Assembly (NCBI RefSeq): GCF_963678975.1
Contig: NC_089279.1
Location: 27,638,004-27,702,003 of the forward strand
Reading direction: 5' to 3'
DNA length: 64,000 nucleotides
Source of the DNA: Dysidea avara
Lineage: Eukaryota; Porifera; Demospongiae; Dictyoceratida; Dysideidae
Made by a program: the position numbers and the translations under genes. This document shows, one piece after another, positions 33,557 to 45,738 of the stretch (the stretch's first letter is position 1; every line of letters begins with the position of its first letter). The notes below the pieces were generated by a model. That model had not been told where the DNA came from. It was given only the letters and a program-made list of their open reading frames with translations, and ran no database searches.

Positions 33557-36369
33557 CTCTGGGGAACATTGATGAACAAAACAATATTATTGTCATGATA
33601 GAACTGTGTAAGTACCAGCTAGGTACACCCACTTATGCATGTGCTCGGTACATATCACTGTGAAACTAGAGTAAACGTGTATACAACCTACAAAATGAAA
33701 AGATGTACAGTCTAATAATACGTCTAAATACCACACACCCTTACTCAGTCTCCCAAAATGTTACACCACATATCAACGTAACATTCACGCAGTGCAGCAT
33801 CCTCGGCAGCATCAATCAGTATACTAAAAGCATGAAGTGTTGCGTACGTCTGTCAGCCACGAGTCAGATGAGTCAAAAGATTGTACTGTACTAGCTAATG
33901 CCAATCACGGACATCCTCTGTCGCTCCTTCAAGAATTTAAACTGTTGCATGGGCCGGTATTCAACTTAAACTGTAGGGCGTATAGTCTTCGTCATTCGTG
34001 TTAAGCGCCGGAGTCAGCAAAAACGTGACCTTTCACGAAGTGTTACCGCTTTGATCACATTAGCACCATAGTACACTGTGTTTTTTTGTGAGCGCTCACA
34101 AAAACACAGCGTCATTGCTCGTCAAGGCGGTTGTAGGGTTTCATAATTGTTTCAGTTGCTTATCAGCAGAATTATATTGTCCTCCGTAGCTAGCTAGCGT
34201 ATTTTCTGCAGCCTCATCTGCAGCTGAACATGGTGAATTAGAAAAATAGCCTCCTTTCAGTTGTGATGGGTAACTGGGAAGATTAACCAATTGTAAGTAT
34301 TTTCTCATAGACAGGCTACCTCCCCACCCACCCTGGATATGTGGTGATGCCGGTCGTAAGCTGTGATGGTGATAATGGATCCTTAACTATGTTCTCAGGC
34401 AACTGGACAGAAGGGGAGCTTTTCAAAATGCATACATTACATTTGTTTTTTTTCTTGTGTTGTGTGTATAGTGAGGGCGGCGTGTAGCTACTTGATCCTA
34501 GTAGGCAAACAAAACAAAAAAAAGAGGGAAGTCTGTTGGGTTTTCTTCCCAGATCAGCAGATCTAAAATAGTGTATACTGTGCAGCCCCTATTCTCTGCA
34601 TAGCTTTTTTGGGGTGTAGGGTTCATGGATGGGCATTGTAACGAGTAGTATTAGAATATCGTATGTGTACTAGTGGTTGTATTAATGAGTACGGGCAGCT
34701 GCCCTGTGCAACTACAGACCTATAAAGGATAGTATAATATGGTAGTTCATTTATTGTAAGAAACCGAAAGCATAGAAATTTTAGTGGGATGCAAATTTAG
34801 CAGATGTCTTATCCATGAAATTAAATATTTTACAGCCGATTAAGTAGATCAGTGTCTCAACCACAAAATTTGTTCCATAATTTTGGCATTCCACGATGAT
34901 TTATTACCCTAGGCTATGGTACAACTTGTAGATGGGCTGTATAATATTTTAAATCTTGTGGATAAGCCATCCACAAATTCACAAAAAATTTGTATCCTAT
35001 ATGAAAATTTCTTGCTTTACAGTAGGTCACAGGTACACAAATCAAATCATCCTGCAGGTCATGCAGCTGCACTGCATTAACCTTTTCATGATCAACAATC
35101 ATTATGTCAGCTATACTGTTGGAACAACTTGTATGGAACAGGCCTATGGAAGGATGAAAATAAGCTCTGCACAAACTGCTTACAACTAACAGCCAAACTG
35201 TGGCGGATGGGCTTTATAATTATGTAAAGTGTCTCCATAGGACACTTGATGCTGAAATTTTAGTTGTTAGGGAGATAAAAAAACTTTATAGCAGAGAAGC
35301 TAGTCATCATCCTATTTTTCCTCAAACACCTCTACTCCTGAAACTGCTTTTCTCCTATAAGGTACAGTTGACCAGTTAGTCAGTTAAACATGATATTGCA
35401 TACCTCTTACTACTGGCCTTAACAATGCTTCTCACTGCAGCTGGTTGTTCCACACTGACCTTTACGATGTTTCATTAACTCACTTCTGATTCTGAATGAA
35501 TGTATGCAGACACTCTATACAAACATCTGATGCTGATCTGTAGACAATCATGGTTATAGATATAGTAATGCTTACCAGGATTGGAAATGCTTGGAAGTTA
35601 CGGTTACCATGTTTTTCCTGATGTAATATTTCACCTCATTGTACCATGGCATGGTCCAGAATCATTGTTGTAAGCAGAAGACAACTCCATGGTGTTGTAT
35701 CAATAGTCGGAGCACATAGCAAAAGGCATTATGAGTCATCATACCTAATTTCAAAATGGTTGGTTGCTGGCTTTGTTTGGGCAACATATTTACCAAAGGG
35801 CAAAACACACAATGAACAAAATTATTGCTTTGTCTTAAACATACCGAAAAATGACAGTTTGCCAATCACAACTGGACCAAACATAAAAAAACACTTCTAT
35901 AGCTTGTGATAACCCCAAAATGGCCTAACTCAAGTTTCACTAGATATCTAGGAGTGTTCCAATGCAGCTGTCGAGGCAGCTATACACTTAGTTATATGTG
36001 ACATGGCCCAATATAACTCCAGTTTCAACTCTGAGTGACAATATAAAATACTAGCTATTTCTATACTGTGGTAATGTAATATTTTCTGCTGTAATTATTA
36101 TACAAAGCAGTCTGCTATGCCCGGAAAGTAGAGAAGGTGAAACACAGATAACTTCACTGCCCACTGTACAGGTAACTATATATAAAATTGTTATGTGCAC
36201 AACTTCCGTTTCCAGTCCTGATAAGCATTATTATGTCTCTGATGTGAAACAAAGTCATGTCTACATATCTCACCTGATTCAAACTTTTAATTCTTATATC
36301 AGGACCTATATAAATATGCATTCATTGAGAAACAGTATCACTAAGTAGTAGAGTGCATGTGTGTGTGTG
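33557..36369. other. Stretch without a confident gene
   Basis: A 15-bp-arm hairpin lies at about 34079-34108 (GTGTTTTTTTGTGAGC pairing with GCTCACAAAAACAC). Unassigned open frames are on - at 34914-35174 (86 residues, contains VNAVQLHDLQDDLICVPVTY) and on + at 35646-35909 (87 residues). Neither has splice or domain support. Confidence 0.35.
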
Positions 36370-36535
36370 TGCTGTTAAATGGGAACCAGGTAACTTGGTG
36401 CTAACTGCCAGTAACTGGGGAAGCAAATGCCAGTTGTCCATGTATCACATAATGGTTACGGGCTCAGGTGGGATGTCAGGTGGACACATCCTCACCTCTG
36501 TGTGTGCATGAGTGTGTATAGTGCGTGCTTGTATG

Positions 36536-36579
<44 letters not shown>

Positions 36580-37345
36580 CTGAGACAGCATAGTGAAGTA
36601 GTTAGAACATCATGCAGTCTGGTAATTGAATGGTTCCAGGTTTGATGCCCAATTGCTGTTATTTTCTTGACCAAGAAACTTTACTTACATTGCTCAAGTC
36701 TACCCAGCTGTTGAATGGGAACCTGGTAACATGGTGCTAACTGGGGAAGCAAATGCGAATTTCCCATTTATCACATAAGGTTCAGGTTCAGGTGAGACTT
36801 CAGGCAGGAACCCATAAACGCCGCAAGCATGGTTTCATTGGTTATTACACTTAGCTGGTGTCTTTGTATCATCTGTAAGTGCAACTCCATAGTGACTTCA
36901 GAACACTTCAAGGTGTAGCATCTTCATCACTGTATCCACCCCATTGTTTCTAGTGGATTTGTTTTGACAAAATCATACTCAATTAAGATTGGATCGCAAT
37001 TTTATCAAGAAGCCATAGCAAACCTGTGTTATTGAAGCCAATAAAATGCACATCTAATTAGATCCTATTATTGGTTTGCTGAATAAGGTAGTGCTGGGTA
37101 CAAAAAATCACCAAAGGTGTGATTTACTAGTTAAACACTCCTTTGTGCCTTGCGGTGCTTATGGGCTCCTGCTTCAGGTGTCCACACCTTCGCCTATGAG
37201 ATATGGTACAGCTGTTCCCAGAGGATTTGCCTGTGCAGAGTCACAGCACCTGAGTAGCACACAAGTGTTACAGTGTTGGTTCACTGAACACAGGAGCTGA
37301 AGGCTTTGCTGTGTGCGTGTGTGTGTGTGTAAACATCACCTCTTA
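36370..37345 (+). mobile_element. Cluster of tRNA-derived SINE copies
   Basis: A full-looking unit at about 36585-36860 has a B-box-like GGTTCCAGGTTTGATGCC at about 36633, then TTTCTTGACCAAGAAACTTT..ACATTGCTC..GTCTACCCAGCTG, a core shared by many animal SINEs. Partial copies lie at about 36375-36530 and 37135-37345, the last ending in GGCTTTGCTGTGTG and a GT run. A (GT)n microsatellite is at 36541-36578. Confidence 0.7.
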
Positions 37346-37619
37346 AATTTGTTTTAATCATCCTCCTCATTCTAACTAGCAACTATGTGCAGCTCAGCAC
37401 ATCTATCATATGCTGTTGAGCCATGTAAATCAAACTCCATGGAACTGCCCACGTTAAGCCACCAGCTGTTTTGGTCACCTGTAAAACTTCCATTATCATG
37501 AGCTGACCTAAAGGAATTAAGTAGCACTACTGTCATACCACAGAATAGGTAAAAATACAAGTAGTTACAGTTAATCATACACTACGATAGTATCATATAC
37601 TATGATAGTAGTGTATAGT

Positions 37620-38470
37620 AGGGCCACAAAGGAGTAGGCGTGGCCCACAAAATCATATCACCCAAAAAAACAGCCTCAATTTCCCTTAACGACGATCATG
37701 CAGTATTGGTTAGGTGAAACTAAGCCCTAACAAGCTTTCAGATTGACCCGAAACGCTTTCAACAAGCTGCTACGGAATTTTAAAAATAATTTAGGTATCA
37801 GAATTTCTACTGACTGAGTAAGTAAGTAACTGACTGACTGATGCCTTCAGACAAGCGTAACTCTATAACCAGTGTTGGGAGTAACGCGCTACTTATGTAA
37901 CGCGTTACGTAATATTATTACTTTTGTGGTAACAAAGTAATATAACGAAATACGCTATGAAAACAGGTAATATAACGCAAGATACTTTACTTACAAACGT
38001 AACGCGTTACCTAAGTAATATAATTACTGTAACGAGTCTAATATTACGTAATATTATTATTAAAAGTAACGAAGTTACTAATCTCGTTAGTAATCCTCTG
38101 AGTAACGCCTAACCACAACGAAGTAACGAGGCCTACTGAATGAAGCTTATTCACTAGCTTCTTACTTATAACCAAGATTTGCACATTGTCCAACAACGCA
38201 ATCAGGTCACGTGATAAGATGGTAGTTTCACACGTGACAGCTTAAGGCTGTGGACACAAAGTAATATAATATGTAATATTATTACAGTTACTTTATTTTA
38301 TGGGTAATATGTAACTGTAACTAAATAGTTCTGTTGCAAGTAATATGTAATATGTAACTAGTTACTTTTACAAAGTAACTTGCCCAACACTGTCTATAAC
38401 GGCTAAGGCTACAGGCTTGATTTTTTTACTGTTTGCATTGCTTCGTCTCAACAGGCACCTTTTGGCATAC
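37620..38470. repeat. Dispersed repeat split by a hAT MITE
   Basis: Before the MITE, the sequence TAGTAGGGCCACAAAGGAGT...GACTGATGCCTTCAGACAAG; after it, the sequence resumes at CTATAACGGCTAAGGCTACAG. A second, uninterrupted and diverged copy is at about 41560-41830 (CTGCCTGATGCGTTCAGTCA), close to the far end of the DIRS remnant. Confidence 0.6.
37870..38392. mobile_element. hAT MITE with perfect 8-bp target duplication
   Basis: Ends CAGTGTTGGGAGTAAC (37870) and GTTACTT..CCCAACACTG (ends 38392, slightly diverged) are a classic hAT terminal motif. TCTATAAC is duplicated exactly at 37862-37869 and 38393-38400. The interior is dense with TAACG/CGTTA and GTAATATTA motifs on both strands and has no transposase. 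It looks recent. Confidence 0.9.
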
Positions 38471-38699
38471 CGCAGTATGTACAATGCATTTTTCATGGAC
38501 TTACCAGTGCCCTCCTTTGTGTCCCATTCATCTTTGCAGACAGCGAAAAGTGTTGATTTAGCGATAGCACATGATTTTTTTCCCCGGGCTTGATGGACTG
38601 CCCTAGCCAACCACCCCCAGCAGTGATGGCATGTGCTGGTCAACTGAATAAAGGGCCAACAAGGAGACAAGGCCCAAGCATTATTAAGTTAAGTGGGAC

Positions 38700-41130
38700 T
38701 CCACTCTTACAAGATCCATTGGTGGTGGAGTCCTACTAAAGATGCCAATGGGTGAATGTGCTCCTCGAATGCACTGGATCGCAGCCGACACCAAAGCAGT
38801 CATAAGAAGTACCGCCATCATCGACAGAACCATTCCCAAGATTCATCTGTAACTTCTCTGTTGCACTTGCTCCAGAATGATATTATGGTGAATCATGCCA
38901 GTCTATGCAGCAAGGTATAGAGGATCTGGGCTAGAGTCACCACGATAGAGGAGCACAGGGAGGATTTACAAAAGGGTAGGGGGGCAAGTTCAAGGTATTA
39001 ATCTCTCCTGTGAAGCCATCAAGGTGTGCGTACACCTCCCAGCATGCTGGAACCAGGGACTTCTGGGGGCATGCCATGCTCTCCCAAGGAAATTTTTCAA
39101 AAAATAGAGCTCTGCAGCATTTGTTAATGAAAATGTTTGGGTAGGTTCAAACAGCCAACTGGGGCAAAGGCAGCGGATAGAAACTTAGCTGGCCTTTAAG
39201 GATATGCCCTGGATGCAGCCATACCTCGATAGAGTCTGCTAGGTCAGGATCCCTAAACTTCAGGGATGCAGCAGAGTCTGCACAAAAGCTCTAAAAAACT
39301 CCTGGGAAATGCTTCAGCTCAAATTTCAGTTGAATGTTGTCTCAAGGCCTCCTCCTGTCTGAACAAGGAGCTAGCTCCACTGGTAGCACATGAAACAACT
39401 TTAAAGCCACTTGCAATTGGTTGGGGGACTCATTCCAGGAAAAGACGAGAGATCATATAGAGGCATTCAGGCAGCCCCAGCTTTCAAGCTACCAGACTCT
39501 TCTTTTTGGAAGAGCCATCCCCTACAGTCAAAGGAGGCAGTAGTCACAGGGACAGAGGAAACAAGAAATATAAATCCACTCAGGCAGGAAAACATCTTCA
39601 ACAGTAACTGGACTTTACTTCCAATGGACCCTGTAACATTATACCTTTGTGCTTTATATGACAAAATTAATAAATGTATCAAAGCATCTTCAAAGGACAC
39701 CCAGAGCAGGTGTATATATAGGGTCCAAAATCAGGGAAGCCATGGTGTTGAAACATAAACCTAAGCCCAAAAGTGTCAGAACACACACATTATCAACAAG
39801 TGTCAGAGGTCACATTTCAAAAGAAGACATTCAGCTGATGTCAGTGAACACATCATTAACACTAAACATCAGAGATTCTTCAACTAATAGTATAATACTG
39901 ATAGTATAATACCAAGAGTTAATATTATTAACTCTTGATAATACTGTTGAGCTTCTCCCAGTTCACTATTCTGAGCCAAACCTACATCTCTCTCCCTGCA
40001 GCCAAAAGATCCACCTTGGTCCAGGTAACTCAGAGAGGTATATTTCTCATCACCACAATCAGACCTTTACAGGTTGAAACCTTCATTCCAGCAGATTTGG
40101 AAACCTCTGACTCATGAGCTGTGATCATTCAGTCTCTCCTGTAAAGCAGGTTACCAATCCAACAGAGGGAACCTACTTCATAGTACCCAAGAGAGATGAC
40201 AGTCAGAGACCAGTTATAAACCTAAAACACGTCAACAGATATGTGAAATCAGAGTATTTCAAGAGAGAGGGTCGCTACACTCAGTCAAACTCTCCTTTGG
40301 GGGAATAACTGGATGGCCAAGGGACACTTTCTTGTGATGTCAATATAGTATCTCAATTGAGCTATCCTCTCCTATATATTCATGGTAGAGAAGAAGGCTT
40401 ACCAGTTCATTTGCCTCCCATTTGGTCATCTGTACACTTCCCTGAGGGTATTCACATAGGTTCTCAAGCCAGTTATTGAGATGCTGAGATTGAGTAGCAG
40501 TTTGGTCATTAATGCCTCTATGTTGATCAGAGCACCAGTTCTCATTCTGCAGTCACCAGACACAATACAGCCAGAGTGTCAGAGCAATCTAGTTAACATC
40601 ACCTCACAGTCAACCGTGTAGGTTATATGTGCTAGCAATGTGAAGGCAGCCACCTTTGTGAGACAGCTACAGTCTCTGACCTATCATTATGGAGGGACAA
40701 ATCCACAAAGTCCTACAATTGCTCTTTTACTAAATGGACCCGCAGGTGTGGTGAACTCCCTTTCCAGGTTGTATAAGTGATGTAGCTAACTTCTTAGCAG
40801 AGCTCTATGATCAAGGTCTCTTTAAATGCTTACTGTTCATCCATATCCACAACTCATGAGGCCAGCCACATAGCCTACAATTGTGAGAGTACTAGGGAGC
40901 CTACAACAAGGGACCTCCCTTATCCAGATGCTATACATGTACTACATGGAAAGTGACATTAACCTCAGAATGGCTGGCAATCTGAACCATTCAGGTGAAT
41001 ATATTAGCTATCAACACTCATTCTTGGCTTCACCTCAGACTCATGTCAATAACCATGATATAACTATAACATGTAACACCTTCACACCTCAGATCAAAGG
41101 AGTCGCCCGAGCTATATTTCGCATGTAACC
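38700..41130 (+). pseudogene. Decayed DIRS-like retrotransposon (gag-like and reverse transcriptase remnants)
   Basis: A gag-like ORF1 remnant is at about 39260-39620 (LLGNASAQISVE, typical of DIRS ORF1, then frame-shifted Ser/Pro-rich sequence). The reverse transcriptase begins near 40114 with VPKRDDSQRPVINLKHVNRY, matching the DIRS 'VPKKDGGQRPVINLK' block. Near 40400-40480 comes FICLPFGHLYTS..RVFT..VLKPVIEML in the matching order. The catalytic YIDD region is degraded (NASMLI). Many stops and shifts are present; a tyrosine recombinase and intact terminal repeats were not found. Confidence 0.75.
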
Positions 41131-41392
41131 CAGCTAGCCGGGATACACCTGAATGTAGACCGGGCTACAACTGGGCAGCAATTATATAGACGTTAAGGCC
41201 ACACTATATTAAAAGTTGATTACTAAAGTGTTAAAGCCACACAGTTAAAGTGGACTTTGAAACTCCAACTTCAAACTGAACAAGATACATGTATGTAGCC
41301 AACAGTTCGTAATGCTAAGTAGTGAGGGAGAGTTTCTAACTAAGACACTTTCAATGTAAAATAGACAGTAGAGCAAAGCCTTTACTTTATTC

Positions 41393-41450
41393 AACATCTA
41401 TCAGCCGTTCTCAACACCTATCAGCCGTTCTCAACACCTAACAACAGTTC
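41393..41450. repeat. Three short tandem units
   Basis: CAGCCGTTCTCAACACCTAT and near copies repeat about every 20 bases. Confidence 0.75.
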
Positions 41451-42302
41451 TAAAAGGTGTCAATTTCACCAAAGATCAATGGCCACTACTATTAACTCTT
41501 GTGTAGAGAGATTTTGTACAGGCTGCATTTACAGTTAAACACTCTCTCTCACTATCATAGTACTGTACAGTAGGGATGATGAAGGTGTGGGTGTAGTCGG
41601 TGATAAAATATCACCCAAAAATCTGCATTAATTTCCCCTCATGATGACATGACAATAATGTCGGGTAATATCTAGCTCAAAAGTGCCTTCAAATCAACTG
41701 AAAATGTTTTCGTCAAGTTGCTATAGAATTATAAAAAAAAATTATTCAACGGAATTTTCTACTGCCTGTCTGCCTGATGCGTTCAGTCAAGCATAATGGA
41801 AAAGTGGCTACAGCTATGGCCCTACTTCTTTCACAGAAACACTTCAAATTCACTTCAGAAGAAACCTTTGGCATATTGATAATGTGTGCCTCTGTCTTAC
41901 TAATTTTATCCTTCCACTAATGAATAAAAAATTAAAATTTTTAAAAAGGGAATAGAATGACTGAAAAAAGCCACGAAACAAGAAGGGATCACTGAAAAAA
42001 GCCATTAACCAAGTTCTGGTAGATTTTGTGGCAGTTACGCTTGAATGATGCGTTAATATTCCTGGTGAAAGGAGCACCCAATAGCTTAAGCATGGTGACT
42101 ATAACATTGTACGACTTATTTTAGCTGGTACTATGCTTCCTTGTTACAATTCTAGTGCCTTTTTATTAAGCGCCTAAATAATCAAAAGCTCGTGCGCTTG
42201 TCTTAGCTAATTATTGTTTGGCTCTTGCACTATTGAGCTTGTGTCAGATGCAGTAGTGTGAACAAGTGCCAATCCGAGATCTGTAACCCGAGATAACCTG
42301 AG

Positions 42303-42304
<2 letters not shown>

Positions 42305-42333
<29 letters not shown>

Positions 42334-42632
42334 TGTATGTATGTATGTATGTATGTATGTATGTATGTATGTATGTATGTATGTATGTATGTATGTATGT
42401 ATGTATGTATGTATGTATGTATGTATGTATGTATGTATGTATGTATGTATGTATGTATGTATGTATGTGTGTACGTATGTACGTACGTACTATGTATGTA
42501 TGTATGTATGTGTGTATGTATGTACGTACGTACTATGTATGTATGTATGTATGTATGTATGTATGTACGTACGTACGTACATACATACGTACATACGTAC
42601 ACACATACATACGTACGTACGTACGTACGTAC
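42305..42632. repeat. (ATGT)n microsatellite grading into GTAC-rich repeats
   Basis: About 160 bases of pure ATGT (42305-42468), then mixed GTATGT and GTACGTAC units to about 42632, ending in the complementary ACATAC phase so that the 3' part can fold back. Met-Tyr-Val-Cys frames here are artefacts. Confidence 0.95.
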
Positions 42633-42999
42633 ACTGTACATATGCCGACAGGAAAATTTAAATATCATATGCTCTGAGATGGTGTTTTAGAGGATTTTTA
42701 CTGTGTTGTTAAGTCTACCCACAGTTAGTAACTACCCACAGTTAGTAAAAAAGTAACTGTTCTGTTTGAGTAGTTGATTACTCTCATTGATTAGTTAGAG
42801 TATCTTGCAAGTATTTACCACTAAAATGTGAAATATCAGTATGGAGCTTATATTATCTGTGGTATAACTATGAAGACAGCCATGGCTTAGCTTGAAAGCT
42901 TGTACATCATCATGCCTCATATATATTACTGAAGTGCTAAACTGAAGTGCTAAACTTGGAACTCCCGCTACACACATTCCAGAGAGCTCCTGTTTGGTG

Positions 43000-44993
43000 T
43001 AGCTATAGGGTAGAGAACAAATGCTTCATTGATTTCTATTAGTACAAGGTACTTTATGGTGATAGCTTGCTTGTTTCAGGCCCTGTAAATTTCACGGTGA
43101 AGCCATACAGAATCTATACTGAGCCACCTTAAAAGACCATACAAGTGCACTATTTGTTATGATTCAAGAAATGCCATTGGGTTTGCACAGGAGTTTATAA
43201 GCGTCAAAGGCACAAAGGAGTGTGAAACTTCCATGAGGCTGTGTGGCAATAGTGACCGAAATTTTAAAATTACCTTATATGGAACACCACTATATAATAA
43301 TAATAATAATGTTGAAATGTCACCAACCACATGGGCTTCTGTTCTTATTAAACAAATTCACTGGGTCAACACCAACTAGAATTTAAACACAATCTAATTT
43401 TACTGTTGCTATTAACAACAACAACAGTCATTTCTTTTTTGGTGGTTGGTGAGAAATTTACTGTTTCTATTAACAACAGTGGTTATTTTGTTTTGGTGCA
43501 ATTCTGATAAATGGTTTTTGTAATTTGCTTTAAGGTGTTGCATTTGTTTGTTGTGTATTGTGTCCATGTATTTATTTTGTATCGTGTTAGGTTTTGTACT
43601 TGTTAGCTAGCTATGTGTAATTTATTTGTACACTGTATGCTGCTCTGGCAAGGAAGAACGGTAGTTGCCGATTGTCAGAAGGTAAAAACAGATCACTTGG
43701 AATCCCAAAATGGAATTTGGAATCTTGATCAAGAATCTGGAATCTTCTGATAAAATGGAATCTCGACAAGTCTTTTACAAGTCCGATCATTTTCATATAT
43801 TTATTGTAAATTATACTGTGTAAATTATTTCGTGTGTTGTGTTGCATTTCAGTTTAGTCTCGTGAGCACTGTGCATTTTTTCACCAGTAATTTAATTGTC
43901 CTGGAAGCCAGCCAACTACATAAAAGTGTAGCTAGCTATGTAAATTTCAAAATTTGTACTCTGGAATCTTAGTCTGGAATCTGGAATTTTTGCAAAAAAA
44001 TGGTGAGATTTGGAATGTTACACACTATTTTTGGGTGGTGTCAGACCTCTTGCAAATTCACTAGACTATATAGTACCTGTGACAGCTGCATAAAATGAGT
44101 AGTACCAGTAAGAGATCAACTGCTGCTTACTACTTTTGTAACGAAACCACCAACAGGTGGCCTGTGGATTTGTGGTGTTCCAAAGAAGGCAATGTTGCAC
44201 CTTAGAAGTCTTGCAGGGTTAAACCAAGAATAAAATTAATAATGGGAGAAGAAACCATCACAAATGAGCCTGAACTAATTGTACTACATTCATTTCAAAG
44301 AAGCAGGTGTCAAAGAGCTTCTGTCAAAACTGGCTCACTTTTAATGGCTCACCTTTAGGTTACGTTTTTCTTACTATATATACTGTGACCCTTTTTCCAC
44401 CCCTAAATCTGCCACTGTGTTATATAGGAATTATTCTACATGTGATTATCATGCAATATGATATAATGGAGCATCATGTATATAGTGACATATAAAAGGA
44501 GGCTGGGTTCTAGGCCTTACCCTTCCAGCGAAGGTTGTAATCTGGTGTACCAAGGTGCAGTGTGCTGCATGGGATTTTCATATTCAATCTAAATAATTAT
44601 GATTTTTCTGACTGGATTTACCAGCTATAGTTACACGATGTATAGTTATAAGAGTAAGAGATGCATGTATTGTAATAAGCAAAATGACTATATAGACGTC
44701 GGCCCATTTTGCTTGCTTTAAAAGCTTGCATATCCTGATAATGACCATAAAGATATAAGGATTGATCTACCCATGATTTAAAAAAAAATATTGATGCATA
44801 TATACCTGCTTCAATTGTGGAAGCTGCTATTAACTACATTCAAGATAACTGTAGAGTGGACTAATTAAATTGGATGGACATGAGTGTTCTGTTAGAGTGT
44901 TTTATGGAATTGATCAATATGAAACACATTCGATATAATATATGTACTTGTGATTATACAGGGTTTGGACAAATGATTTGAATGTTCATTTGA
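43000..44993. other. Stretch with a LINE-like 3' tail and no gene
   Basis: Around 43560-43690 the sequence GCTCTGGCAAGGAAGAACGG..GTTGCCGATTG resembles the 3' tail of the LINE fragment at 18580-18630 (TCTGCCAGGGTAGAACGGCA..TTGCCAACTG). A variant of the 20-bp motif is at 44884-44902. No coding region is supported. Confidence 0.4.
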
Positions 44994-45296
44994 TTGGTTA
45001 GTATGTCTCTACAAATATTGTATCATGGTCAATATACTCCAATAGTGCAATTGAATTTTCTATACGAGAGCAGTCAACAGAATATTCAAAAAAATTTTCA
45101 TGTAGTCCATTGTTGCATTTATAGAGTGTCCCATTGTAGCATGTCCAACACACTTGTACAATTACCAATCACATTCTATCCTGTCTCTGTACCATCTTTA
45201 CTTTTATTTCAGTTTGCATGGTACGCCCCAGAAACTGCAAGACTGTTGAGTATGGGGTGGACATGGGTGCATGGTGTAGGAGAAACTTTGACTTGA
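44994..45296 (+). other. Open frame with a possible terminal exon
   Basis: The last third reads FAWYAPETARLLSMGWTWVH and is preceded by a plausible acceptor (TTTATTTCAG, ending near 45211), so it could be a last exon. No upstream exon is evident. It lies about 440 bases upstream of the fibrinogen-domain gene. Confidence 0.2.
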
Positions 45297-45643
45297 GTTA
45301 TTGCTGTGTATAAGTTGTTAATCTGTAATCATGTTAATGTACAGTGCAATGTACCAACATCTTGTTCATAGTGAATATAATCTGCTACATATATTATACC
45401 TGTATAGTAGTAGTTGATGATATAAATTAATAGTGAAGTGGAATTGTATAGAAAATATACTATTATATATAGTCATAGCTGAAATTATTGTGTGGAAGTG
45501 CATCTAAGAATAGTAAGCATATTTTGTAGAATATAAATGCACCAAAAGTTTGCATCCTTCTAGATACTCATCATTATATCCATTGTTTATGCATGAAGCT
45601 TTGTCTTAATCACATGCACCAACTGGTTTCAGCCCCACAAGTG

Positions 45644-45651
45644 CTATAAAT
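45644..45651 (+). promoter_or_regulatory. Possible TATA element of the fibrinogen-domain gene
   Basis: CTATAAAT lies about 90 bases upstream of the start codon and is also kept in the inverted copy (CTATAAAT read on - near 51385). Confidence 0.35.
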
Positions 45652-45738
45652 GACTGTGCCAAACAAGTGGACAAACAGTTTTGTCTATTCTGTGTAGTTT
45701 AGATACGTACACGTTTGTGTGATTACTTGAAAATCAAC

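Noticed and set aside
38368..38670. 100-residue minus-strand frame
   Set aside because: It runs across the junction of a hAT MITE and the host repeat, so it cannot be an original gene.
42207..42690. Open frames of 118-153 residues made of Met-Tyr-Val-Cys or His-Thr-Tyr-Ile
   Set aside because: They come from the ATGT microsatellite read in several frames and strands.
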